A stretch of DNA of 6,622 nt from Clostridiales bacterium (GCA_016280525.1 JAEEGW010000381.1:1-6622), one strand, 5' to 3'. Shown: positions 1 to 5,757, counted from the first letter of the stretch. The notes: a model not told the origin generated them from the letters alone. Numbers and translations: made by a program.

Positions 1-126
1 AAGACTCTGAATAAAGAAGAAAGAATAAAAGAGCTTGCACGAATTATCGGCGGCGTTGACGTTACGAAGAACGCGGTGGCAACAGCCGCGGAAATGCTTG
101 AAAAAAATACCGAAAGGAACATATAA
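1..126 (+). CDS. recN: RecN, DNA repair ATPase, C-terminal end only (5' truncated by window edge)
   Basis: Reading from base 1 gives 41 codons and a TAA stop at 124-126. The peptide contains EERIKELARIIGG followed by VTKNAVATAAEMLEK, which matches the conserved C-terminus of RecN (the family ends with R..ELAR..GG....T..A...A.ELL). RecN is an SMC-like ATPase that acts in the cytoplasm on double-strand breaks during recombinational repair. The ATP-binding head motifs and coiled coils lie outside the window. The tyrS start codon follows after a single base, and its ribosome binding site lies inside the last recN codons, so the two genes are very probably cotranscribed. The assignment rests on this short tail only. 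Confidence 0.85.
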   Translation, partial: KTLNKEERIKELARIIGGVDVTKNAVATAAEMLEKNTERNI

Positions 127-127
127 A

Positions 128-1348
128 ATGACACTTTACGATGAACTGGTCGCACGCGGACTTATTGCCCAGGTGACTAACGAAGAAGAGATCAAAAACA
201 TGATAAACGCGGGGAAAGCGACGTTTTACATCGGCTTTGACTGTACTGCGGACAGCCTTACGGCCGGTCACTTTATGGCGCTCACCCTAATGAAAAGGCT
301 TCAGCAGCACGGCAACAAACCGATAGCGCTCATAGGCGGCGGCACTACGATGATAGGCGACCCGTCCGGCAGAACGGATATGCGCAAAATGCTGACGAGA
401 GAAGACATAGACTACAACGCAAAACGCTTTAAAGAACAGATGGAGCGTTTTATAGAATTCGGCGAAGGAAAAGCCACGATGGTAAACAATGCGGACTGGC
501 TGCTCGATCTTAACTACGTGGAGCTTCTGCGCGAGGTAGGCGCTTGCTTTTCCGTAAACAATATGCTCCGCGCAGAATGCTACAAGCAGAGAATGGAGCG
601 CGGCTTGAGCTTCTTTGAATTCAACTATATGATAATGCAGTCTTACGACTTCTACTATCTGTTCAAAAACTACAACTGCAATATGCAGTTCGGCGGCGAC
701 GATCAGTGGAGCAATATGTTGGGCGGCACGGAGCTTATAAGAAAGAAGCTCGGCAAAGACGCGCATTGTATGACTATAACGCTTCTGACAGACTCGCAGG
801 GTAAGAAAATGGGCAAGACAGCGGGCAACGCCGTGTGGCTCGATCCCGAAAAAACGTCTCCTTACGATTTCTTCCAGTACTGGAGAAACGTGGACGACGG
901 TGACGTTATAAAGTGTATGAAAATGCTGACTTTCATACCGCTTGAACAGATAGCCGAATATGAAAAATGCGAGGGCAGCGAGCTCAATAAAGTCAAGGAA
1001 GTGCTGGCGCATCACCTGACCGAAATGGTACACGGCAAGGAAGAAGCGGACAAAGCGCTCGCCGCGGCAAGATCCGTATTCACGGGCGGCGGTTCGTCCG
1101 AGAATATGCCGACGACGGAGCTTACGGAAGCCGATTTCAAGGACGGAAACATAACAGTTATAGATATGCTCGTAAAATCCGGTCTCGCACCGTCAAAAGG
1201 CGAGGCAAGGCGTCTTATACAGCAGGGCGGTATAATGCTCGGCGACGATAAAGTGACAGACGTTTACAAAGCCGTAACGCTTGACGAAATGAAAGCCGGC
1301 GTGATACTCAAAAAAGGCAAAAAGGTATTCCACAAGTTCAGCGTTTAA
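128..1348 (+). CDS. tyrS: Tyrosyl-tRNA synthetase (TyrRS, class Ic)
   Basis: Charges tRNA-Tyr with tyrosine using ATP, in the cytoplasm. The ATG at 128 is chosen over an in-frame upstream ATG at 35 because it has AAAGGAA at 113-119 with 8-nt spacing, and the protein then starts MTLYDELVARG like other TyrRS. It is 406 aa, near the usual length. Its numbering matches Bacillus stearothermophilus TyrRS through the first part: Y34, D38, T40, D78 and GDPSGR (77-82) are present. Tyrosine-site residues Y167, Q171 and D174 follow, then GGDDQW (189-194). The KMSKS-like loop is KMGKT (227-231). An S4-type RNA-binding domain forms roughly residues 340-406. Oddity: the HIGH motif reads TAGH (45-48), with Thr in place of the first His. 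No T-box leader can exist directly upstream, because recN abuts. Confidence 0.97.
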   Translation: MTLYDELVARGLIAQVTNEEEIKNMINAGKATFYIGFDCTADSLTAGHFMALTLMKRLQQHGNKPIALIGGGTTMIGDPSGRTDMRKMLTREDIDYNAKRFKEQMERFIEFGEGKATMVNNADWLLDLNYVELLREVGACFSVNNMLRAECYKQRMERGLSFFEFNYMIMQSYDFYYLFKNYNCNMQFGGDDQWSNMLGGTELIRKKLGKDAHCMTITLLTDSQGKKMGKTAGNAVWLDPEKTSPYDFFQYWRNVDDGDVIKCMKMLTFIPLEQIAEYEKCEGSELNKVKEVLAHHLTEMVHGKEEADKALAAARSVFTGGGSSENMPTTELTEADFKDGNITVIDMLVKSGLAPSKGEARRLIQQGGIMLGDDKVTDVYKAVTLDEMKAGVILKKGKKVFHKFSV

Positions 1349-1367
1349 AATGTAATAAAACAAAGCA

Positions 1368-1420
1368 TCCGGCATAATATATACCAAAACGGTTAATTTT
1401 TGGGGGTATATTATGCCGGA
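1368..1420 (+). promoter_or_regulatory. Long hairpin enclosing the Shine-Dalgarno and start codon of the downstream gene
   Basis: Bases 1368-1381 (TCCGGCATAATATA) are the exact reverse complement of 1407-1420, giving 14 uninterrupted pairs. Past a small internal loop (TA at 1382-1383 opposite GGG at 1404-1406), CCAAAA (1384-1389) pairs with TTTTGG (1398-1403), leaving an 8-nt loop. The GGGGG Shine-Dalgarno (1402-1406) and the ATG (1413-1415) of the YlmC-like gene lie in the 3' arm. Such a structure should hinder ribosome access to the gene. No T-run follows it, so it is not a standard terminator for tyrS. The pairing is read directly; the regulatory role is inferred. It could instead be a DNA operator or a dispersed palindromic repeat. 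Confidence 0.6.
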
Positions 1421-1700
1421 TCTTATTACGCTTGAATCGCTTAAAGAAAGAGAAGTGATAAACGTCTGCGACGGGCGGCGTTTAGGCTGTGTGTGCGACG
1501 CGCAGCTTGATCTTTGCTCGGGCAGATTGACGGCTATAATCGTTCCCGGAGAGTGCAATTTTTTAGGCATTTCAAAAGGCGACGACATACTTATCCCGTG
1601 GCACTGCATTGAGCGCATAGGAGACGATATAATCTTGGTCAAATGCGACGGCGAGTATATAAGGATACCGAGGAAAAAGAAGAAGTTCTTTAAAATGTAA
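1413..1700 (+). CDS. YlmC/YmxH-family PRC-barrel protein, sporulation-associated annotation
   Basis: A 95-aa protein with the features of the YlmC/YmxH family: EREVINVCDGRRLG near the N-terminus, then a beta-rich barrel with LCSGRLTAIIVPGE (34-47) and DDILIPWHCIERIGDDIILV (57-76). The C-terminal tail is basic (RIPRKKKKFFKM). These proteins are annotated as sporulation proteins in Clostridia and Bacilli; the fold is PRC-barrel-like and the molecular role is not established. No signal peptide or membrane segment is seen, so it is probably cytoplasmic. The ATG at 1413 follows GGGGG at 1402-1406 with 6-nt spacing, and both lie within a long hairpin. Oddity: seven cysteines (19, 26, 28, 35, 48, 65, 78), including a CxC pair. 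It lies 64 bases after tyrS and is followed by the rpsB promoter. Confidence 0.85.
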   Translation: MPDLITLESLKEREVINVCDGRRLGCVCDAQLDLCSGRLTAIIVPGECNFLGISKGDDILIPWHCIERIGDDIILVKCDGEYIRIPRKKKKFFKM

Positions 1701-1737
1701 AATTTTTGTAAATCAGCTAAATTATTTTAAAAAGCTA

Positions 1738-1766
1738 TTGAAAATAAATTAAAGTTGTGGTATACT
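1738..1766 (+). promoter_or_regulatory. Housekeeping-sigma-type promoter of rpsB-tsf
   Basis: TTGAAA at 1738-1743 (5 of 6 to TTGACA) and TATACT at 1761-1766 (5 of 6 to TATAAT) are separated by exactly 17 bases. A TGG at 1758-1760 gives an extended -10. The predicted start of transcription is near 1773, about 123 nt before the rpsB ATG. The region upstream (1701-1737) is A+T rich and could act as an UP element. It is a strong match, as expected for a ribosomal protein operon. Confidence 0.85.
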
Positions 1767-1772
1767 GCAACG

Positions 1773-1895
1773 GATTGAGCAAAAACTGCAATTGCTCAAT
1801 TTAATAATAAACCGCACGCGGAGAAAGCTCAGCCGGCAGGTGCATTATGTCACGGCGGGCACCGCGGAGGAAAAAACCTGAGGAGGATTAAAAAA
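1773..1895 (+). promoter_or_regulatory. Structured 5' leader of rpsB mRNA (candidate control region)
   Basis: The leader opens with a perfect 9-bp hairpin, ATTGAGCAA (1774-1782) against TTGCTCAAT (1792-1800), with a 9-nt loop, starting at or next to the predicted +1. An A+T linker follows. A G+C-rich stretch (1812-1867) then carries several inverted repeats: CCGC (1812-1815) with GCGG (1864-1867), GGTGC (1839-1843) with GCACC (1859-1863), and the alternative GCC plus GTG (1832-1834, 1840-1842) with CACGGC (1851-1856), which cannot form together with the second pair. The rpsB Shine-Dalgarno AGGAGG is at 1881-1886. Autogenous control by S2 is known in Escherichia coli; a role here is inference. 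No U-run follows any hairpin, so transcription attenuation is not indicated. Confidence 0.5.
1847..1891 (+). other. Possible 14-codon leader ORF before rpsB
   Basis: ATG at 1847 opens a frame encoding MSRRAPRRKKPEED and ending at TAA 1889-1891, four bases before the rpsB ATG. AGGTG at 1838-1842, with 4-nt spacing, could serve as its ribosome binding site. Its last codons overlap the rpsB Shine-Dalgarno, so translation of it would affect initiation of rpsB. It is arginine- and lysine-rich, but the Arg codons (CGG, AGG) may simply reflect the G+C-rich RNA structure. Such a short open frame can easily arise by chance. Confidence 0.2.
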
Positions 1896-2672
1896 ATGGC
1901 AGTAGTAACGATCAAGCAGCTGCTTGAAGCAGGCGTCCACTTCGGACATCAGACAAGAAGATGGAACCCCAAAATGAAGGAATACATCTTCACGGAAAGA
2001 AACGGTATTTACATCATTGACCTTGCAAAGACCGTTAAGAAGTTTGAGGAAGCTTATATGTTCGTCAGAGAGCTTTCCGAAAACGACGGAACACTTCTTT
2101 TCGTCGGTACAAAGAAACAGGCTGCCGACGCTATTAAAGAAGAAGCCGTAAGATGCGGCATGTACTACGTCAACGTACGCTGGCCGGGCGGAATGCTCAC
2201 CAACTACAAGACGATAAAGAAGAGCATCGCACGTCTTGAAAAGCTTGAACAGATGCAGGCTGACGGCACGATCAACCTTCTTCCCAAGAAGGAAGCCGCA
2301 AAGATCAACAAAGAAATAGACGAGCTTCAGAAGAACTACGGCGGCATCAAAGCCATGTCCGAACTTCCGTCCGCTATATTCATAGTAGACCCGAAGAAGG
2401 AAAGAAACGCCGTTCTTGAAGCAAAGAAACTCGGTATACCGGTAATCGCTATAATCGATACCAACTGCGACCCGGACGATGCGGATTACGTTATCCCCGG
2501 CAACGACGACGCCATAAGAGCTATAAAGCTCATCAGCTCCGTTCTTGCCGACGCCGTTATCGAAGGCAAGCAGGGCGAACAGAACGCTCCCGCCGCCGAA
2601 GAGGCTGAAGAAGCGGAAATGCCCGCCGATATAGAAGCCGCTCCAGCAGAGGAAACCGGTTCAGAAGAGTAA
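1896..2672 (+). CDS. rpsB: 30S ribosomal protein S2
   Basis: S2 binds late to the small subunit near the head-platform junction, helped by protein S1 in E. coli. The 258-aa product starts MAVVTIKQLLEAGVHFGHQTRRW, the typical S2 N-terminus. It contains the helical insertion around 105-148 that forms the coiled-coil arm, the segment PSAIFIVDPKKERNAVLEAK (158-177), and IDTNCDPDDADYVIPGNDDA (187-206) with the conserved D-x-N-C-D-P turn. An optimal AGGAGG (1881-1886) lies 9 nt before the ATG. It is slightly longer than common S2 proteins (about 240-250 aa) because of an Ala/Glu-rich acidic tail at about 229-258. It is first in a two-gene unit with tsf, 18 bases downstream, behind a strong promoter and a structured leader. 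Confidence 0.98.
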   Translation: MAVVTIKQLLEAGVHFGHQTRRWNPKMKEYIFTERNGIYIIDLAKTVKKFEEAYMFVRELSENDGTLLFVGTKKQAADAIKEEAVRCGMYYVNVRWPGGMLTNYKTIKKSIARLEKLEQMQADGTINLLPKKEAAKINKEIDELQKNYGGIKAMSELPSAIFIVDPKKERNAVLEAKKLGIPVIAIIDTNCDPDDADYVIPGNDDAIRAIKLISSVLADAVIEGKQGEQNAPAAEEAEEAEMPADIEAAPAEETGSEE

Positions 2673-2690
2673 GAAAGGCAGGATATTAAA

Positions 2691-3617
2691 ATGGCTAATT
2701 TTACAGCAAAAGACGTTGCAGAACTCCGCGCAAAAACAGGCTGCGGCATGATGGACTGCAAAAAGGCGCTCGTAGACGCTGACGGCAATTTTGACGAAGC
2801 TATAAAGATACTCCGTGAAAAAGGACTTGCCGCGGCAGTTAAAAAGGCTGACAGAATAGCGGCTGAAGGCGTTGTCGACATACTAGTATCCGACGACAAA
2901 AAGACCGCCGTTATGATAGAAGTCAACTCCGAAACGGACTTCGTTGCAAAGAACGCTTCCTTCCGTGATTTCGTTAAGGATATAGAAAAGACTATCCTTG
3001 CAAACAGACCCGCGTCTGTTGAAGAGCTGCTCAAGCTCCCGCTCGCAGGATCCGAATTCACCGTTGAAGCAACGCTGAAGGACAAGATCTATACGATAGG
3101 CGAAAACATGAACATCCGCCGCTTCGTTATAGTTGATGGCAACGTTTGCACGTATATCCACGGCAGCGGCGTCACCGGCGTTATCGTTACCATAGACTGC
3201 GAAGACGGCGCCGATTACGCGGAAGCCGGCAAGAACGTATGTCTGCAGGTAGCGTCCATGAACCCGCTTTATCTTGACAAGGCAGACGTTCCCGCGTCCG
3301 TTATCGAAAACGAGACAGAGATAATCGTCGCTCAGATAAAGAACGATCCGAAGAACGCGAACAAGCCCGAGAACATCATAAGAGAAAAGATGATCCCCGG
3401 CAGAATAGAGAAGTATTACGACACCAACTGTCTGCTTCTCCAGTCCTACGTAAAGGACGACGATCTTACGGTAGGCAAGTATATCGAATCCGTTGCCAAA
3501 GAACAGGGCAAGGCGATGAAAGTATCGAGCTTCGTCAAGTACGACAAGGGCGAAGGCCTCCAGAAGAGAGAAGACGACTTTGCGGCTGAGATCGAAAAGC
3601 TTGTAAAGAAAGACTGA
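2691..3617 (+). CDS. tsf: Translation elongation factor Ts (EF-Ts)
   Basis: EF-Ts is the guanine-nucleotide exchange factor that recharges EF-Tu from GDP to GTP. The 308-aa protein begins with the UBA-like domain (about 1-55, with DVAELRAKTGCGMMDCKKAL). The signature ETDFVAKN (81-88) carries the TDFVAKN segment, which in known structures contacts EF-Tu and disturbs its magnesium and nucleotide site. Two core subdomains follow, including YIHGSGVTGVI (155-165) and IPGRIEKYYDTNCLLLQSYVKDD (235-257), matching the conserved GR..K.Y...CLL.Q.FVKD block. The ribosome binding site AGGCAGGA (2676-2683) is 7 nt from the ATG. It ends with two in-frame stops, TGA TAA (3615-3620), just before a terminator. 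Pairing with rpsB is the near-universal bacterial arrangement. Confidence 0.98.
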   Translation: MANFTAKDVAELRAKTGCGMMDCKKALVDADGNFDEAIKILREKGLAAAVKKADRIAAEGVVDILVSDDKKTAVMIEVNSETDFVAKNASFRDFVKDIEKTILANRPASVEELLKLPLAGSEFTVEATLKDKIYTIGENMNIRRFVIVDGNVCTYIHGSGVTGVIVTIDCEDGADYAEAGKNVCLQVASMNPLYLDKADVPASVIENETEIIVAQIKNDPKNANKPENIIREKMIPGRIEKYYDTNCLLLQSYVKDDDLTVGKYIESVAKEQGKAMKVSSFVKYDKGEGLQKREDDFAAEIEKLVKKD

Positions 3618-3628
3618 TAATTCTTCAT

Positions 3629-3666
3629 ATATCCCGTTTGCTTACGCAGGCGGGATATTTTTATTT
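3629..3666 (+). terminator. Intrinsic terminator of rpsB-tsf
   Basis: ATATCCCG (3629-3636) pairs with CGGGATAT (3651-3658). Two U-G wobbles (3637-3638 with 3649-3650) continue the helix into TGC (3639-3641) with GCA (3646-3648), giving a 13-bp stem closed by a UUAC tetraloop. A T-run follows (3658-3662, then TTT at 3664-3666). It sits 12 bases after the tsf stop and separates the ribosomal unit from the pyrH unit. Confidence 0.92.
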
Positions 3667-3692
3667 ATATATTATAGATTTACAGTATGGTA

Positions 3693-3721
3693 TTTACTAA
3701 TTCATAAAATTGGTTTAAAAT
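3693..3721 (+). promoter_or_regulatory. Probable promoter of pyrH-frr-uppS-cdsA
   Basis: TTTACT (3693-3698, 4 of 6 to TTGACA) and TAAAAT (3716-3721, 5 of 6 to TATAAT) are spaced by 17 bases, in an A+T-rich spacer between the tsf terminator and pyrH. The start would be near 3728, leaving a leader of about 28 nt. In such A+T-rich DNA other partial matches exist: TTTACA at 3679-3684 without a good -10, and TATTAT at 3733-3738 with a poor -35 and placed too near the ribosome binding site. A promoter is expected here after the strong terminator, but the exact boxes are less certain. Confidence 0.55.
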
Positions 3722-3755
3722 GTATATTGTAATATTATGTTGACAGGGAGTGTTT

Positions 3756-4481
3756 ATGAAATATAAATATAAAAGAATTCTATTAAAGCTGTCCGGAGAG
3801 GCGATGGCGGAGAAGCGGGACGGAGAAATTGTAAACGCGTTTGACGTACCGTTCCTTCAGGAAATGGCTAAGATAATAGGCGAGCTCGTAAAAGGCGGAG
3901 TACAGGTCGGTATCGTTACCGGCGGCGGAAACGTGTTCAGAGGAGCTGCCGCAAAGGACTTTACCAGAGCGAGAGCGGACGATATGGGAATGCTCGTCAC
4001 TGTACTTAACAGCCTTGCGGTGGAAAATCAGCTCAATATAGCCGGTATACCCGCCGTCACGCTGTCCGCGGTAGAGATGAACAAGGTGGCGCAGCTCTTT
4101 ACAAAAGAACGCGCGGAAGAATATTTTTCAAAAGGCTACGTCGTTATATTCGGCGGCGGCACCGGAAACCCGTACTTTTCAACGGATACGGCGGCGGTGC
4201 TCCGCGGATGCGAGATAAATGCGGACGCCGTGTTCCTTGCCAAAAACGTTGACGCGATATACACGGCGGACCCGAAAAAAGACCCGGACGCGAAAAGATA
4301 CTCCCAGATCAGCTGCCACCAGGTCGTTGACGATATGTTGGGCGCCATAGATCTTACGGCTTCCATGATAGCGCTTAACGCCAAAATGCCTATGGAGCTT
4401 TTCTCGCTTAAAGATCTTGACAATATTTTAAAAGCAGCCCGCGGCGAAAACGCGGGAACCACAATTACCGTAACAGATTAA
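3756..4481 (+). CDS. pyrH: UMP kinase (uridylate kinase, amino-acid-kinase family)
   Basis: Phosphorylates UMP to UDP with ATP in pyrimidine nucleotide synthesis; bacterial PyrH is a cytoplasmic hexamer typically activated by GTP and inhibited by UTP. The 241-aa length is standard. Motifs in order: ILLKLSGEAMA (8-18) at the phosphate site, GIVTGGGNVFRG (52-63), ADDMGMLVTVLNSLA (74-88) in the UMP-binding and subunit-contact region, GGGTGNPYFSTDTAA (133-147), and AKNVDAIYTADPKKDP (162-177) in the ATP-binding part. The ATG at 3756 is preferred over a GTG at 3750, because GTG 3750 lies partly inside the Shine-Dalgarno AGGGAG (3745-3750), which sits 5 nt before the ATG. It heads the second unit, with frr 13 bases on. 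Confidence 0.98.
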   Translation: MKYKYKRILLKLSGEAMAEKRDGEIVNAFDVPFLQEMAKIIGELVKGGVQVGIVTGGGNVFRGAAAKDFTRARADDMGMLVTVLNSLAVENQLNIAGIPAVTLSAVEMNKVAQLFTKERAEEYFSKGYVVIFGGGTGNPYFSTDTAAVLRGCEINADAVFLAKNVDAIYTADPKKDPDAKRYSQISCHQVVDDMLGAIDLTASMIALNAKMPMELFSLKDLDNILKAARGENAGTTITVTD

Positions 4482-4494
4482 GGAGGATAGAAAA

Positions 4495-5049
4495 ATGAAA
4501 CTTGACAACAAACCGTATGAAGAGAAAATGGGTAAAACCTTATCACAGCTTTCGTATGAGTTATCCACTATAAGAGCCGGCAGAGCAAATCCCGCCGTTC
4601 TTGACAAGATAACCGTAGATTATTACGGCGCGCCCACAAAGATCTCGCAGGTCGCGACGATATCAGTTACTGACGCCCGCACGATAGTCATATCCCCGTG
4701 GGACGGCTCGATGCTCAAAAAGATAGAAAAAGCTATCCAGACGTCAGACGTCGGCATCAACCCCGCAAACGACGGTAAAGTTCTTCGCCTCGTATTCCCG
4801 CAGGTAACGGAAGAGATAAGAAAACAGCTCACCAAGCAGGTCACCAAAATGGGTGAAGAGTCGAAAGTCGCCATAAGAAACATAAGACGCGACGCTAACG
4901 ACAAGAGCAAGACGATGAAAAAGAATTCCGAAATGACGGAAGACGAGCAGAAGCAATCCGACAAAGCGATACAGGATCTTACGGATAAGTTCATCAAAGA
5001 GATCGACGCGGTCGTCGCAAAACGCAACGCGGAGATCATGGAGGTCTGA
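4495..5049 (+). CDS. frr: Ribosome recycling factor (RRF)
   Basis: With EF-G, RRF splits the post-termination ribosome into subunits for reuse. The 184-aa length is typical (about 185). The N-terminal helix of domain I contains ELSTIRAGRANPAVLDKI (22-39), the RRF signature around the hinge. Beta-rich domain II covers about 32-104 (VDYYGAPTKISQVATISV and ISPWD). The C-terminal helices return to the three-helix bundle, with VAIRNIRRDAND (125-136) holding the conserved arginine pair R131-R132. An AGGAGG at 4481-4486 overlaps the pyrH stop codon and lies 8 nt before the ATG. The stop TGA shares one base with the uppS ATG, indicating translational coupling. The pyrH-frr pair is conserved across most bacteria. 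Confidence 0.98.
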   Translation: MKLDNKPYEEKMGKTLSQLSYELSTIRAGRANPAVLDKITVDYYGAPTKISQVATISVTDARTIVISPWDGSMLKKIEKAIQTSDVGINPANDGKVLRLVFPQVTEEIRKQLTKQVTKMGEESKVAIRNIRRDANDKSKTMKKNSEMTEDEQKQSDKAIQDLTDKFIKEIDAVVAKRNAEIMEV

Positions 5050-5735
5050 TGCCTGATTGTCCGCTTAAGCACGTCGCTTTTATAATGGACGGAAACGGCA
5101 GATGGGCAAAAAAACGCCGTTTGCCGCGTGAGCTCGGTCACAAAGCCGGCGCGGACGCCTTTGAAAGAATAGTGAATTACTGTTACGATATTGGCGTCGG
5201 CGCCGTTACGGTATACGCTTTTTCCACGGAAAACTGGAAACGCCCGAAAAGGGAAGTTGACGCGCTTTTTATGCTTTTTACGGAATTCATTGATCATTAC
5301 GTTGAAAAGCTGAAGCACAGAAGCGTAAGACTTATCTTTATAGGCGACAGAGAGCCGTTTTCGGAAAGTTTCAGAAAACGTATAGAAAACGTTGAGAAAA
5401 AGACCGAAAACAACGATAAAATGATCCTTTATTTAGGCGTTAATTACGGCGGCAGAGACGATATATGTCACGCCGTGAACTCGCTTATCGCAGAGGGCAA
5501 AACGAATATTACGGAAGAAGATATATCAAATCGTATTTACACCAGTCTTTCGCCCGATCCCGATCTTATTGTCAGAACGGGCGGAGAATACAGGATCTCC
5601 AATTTTCTTATATGGCAGTCCGCATATTCCGAGCTTTATATCACAGACACGCTCTGGCCGGATATGAAAGAATCTGACGTTGACCTGGCAATACAAGAAT
5701 TTATGAAAAGAGAAAGACGGTTCGGCGGTTTATGA
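5049..5735 (+). CDS. uppS: Undecaprenyl diphosphate synthase (cis-prenyltransferase, UppS)
   Basis: Condenses isopentenyl diphosphate units onto farnesyl diphosphate to make the C55 carrier lipid for peptidoglycan and other wall polymers; it works at the membrane surface. The 228-aa protein carries all five family regions: HVAFIMDGNGRWAKKR (8-23) with catalytic/Mg-binding D14, FSTENWKRP (58-66), YLGVNYGGRDDI (128-139), DLIVRTGGEYRISNFLIWQ (172-190) with the diphosphate-binding residues R176, R182 and S184, and YSELYITDTLWPD (193-205) with E195. The end, RERRFGGL, is typical. Its ATG overlaps the frr stop (TGATG), and GGAGG at 5040-5044 inside frr is 4 nt upstream. Its stop TGA lies within an ATGA sequence at 5732-5735. 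It is slightly shorter than E. coli UppS, but complete. I rank it as UppS, not a plant-type polyprenyl synthase, from context. Confidence 0.97.
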   Translation: MPDCPLKHVAFIMDGNGRWAKKRRLPRELGHKAGADAFERIVNYCYDIGVGAVTVYAFSTENWKRPKREVDALFMLFTEFIDHYVEKLKHRSVRLIFIGDREPFSESFRKRIENVEKKTENNDKMILYLGVNYGGRDDICHAVNSLIAEGKTNITEEDISNRIYTSLSPDPDLIVRTGGEYRISNFLIWQSAYSELYITDTLWPDMKESDVDLAIQEFMKRERRFGGL

Positions 5736-5757
5736 TCCGCCTCTGTCAGACGGTGAA

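Noticed and set aside
35..127. N-terminal extension of tyrS by 31 codons from ATG 35
   Set aside because: This stretch is the recN C-terminus in another frame. The extension has no TyrRS similarity, and the ATG at 128 has the good ribosome binding site and the family N-terminus.
287..1033. 248-codon open frame on the minus strand
   Set aside because: It lies entirely antisense to tyrS and gives a composition-driven peptide with no recognisable domain.
1370..1384. Sporulation sigma-E-type -10 box (CATAATAT) before the YlmC-like gene
   Set aside because: CATAATAT resembles part of a sigma-E -10, but no matching -35 is found 14-16 bases upstream, and these bases are explained by the palindrome.
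1368..1420. The hairpin as an intrinsic terminator of tyrS
   Set aside because: The 3' arm is followed by TCTTATTACG, not a T-run, and it runs into the next gene's coding sequence. Factor-dependent or partial termination cannot be excluded.
1676..1707. Terminator after the YlmC-like gene: AAAGAA/TTCTTT stem followed by a T-run
   Set aside because: The stem is only six A/T-rich pairs inside the coding end, with about ten bases between stem and T-run. Too weak to call.
3750..3758. GTG 3750 as the pyrH start
   Set aside because: It overlaps the Shine-Dalgarno itself and adds only two residues; ATG 3756 has proper spacing and yields the typical PyrH N-terminus.
4623..5318. 231-codon open frame on the minus strand across frr and uppS
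   Set aside because: It spans the junction of two certain genes on the other strand, and its low-complexity Ser/Leu/Phe-rich product looks like a codon shadow.
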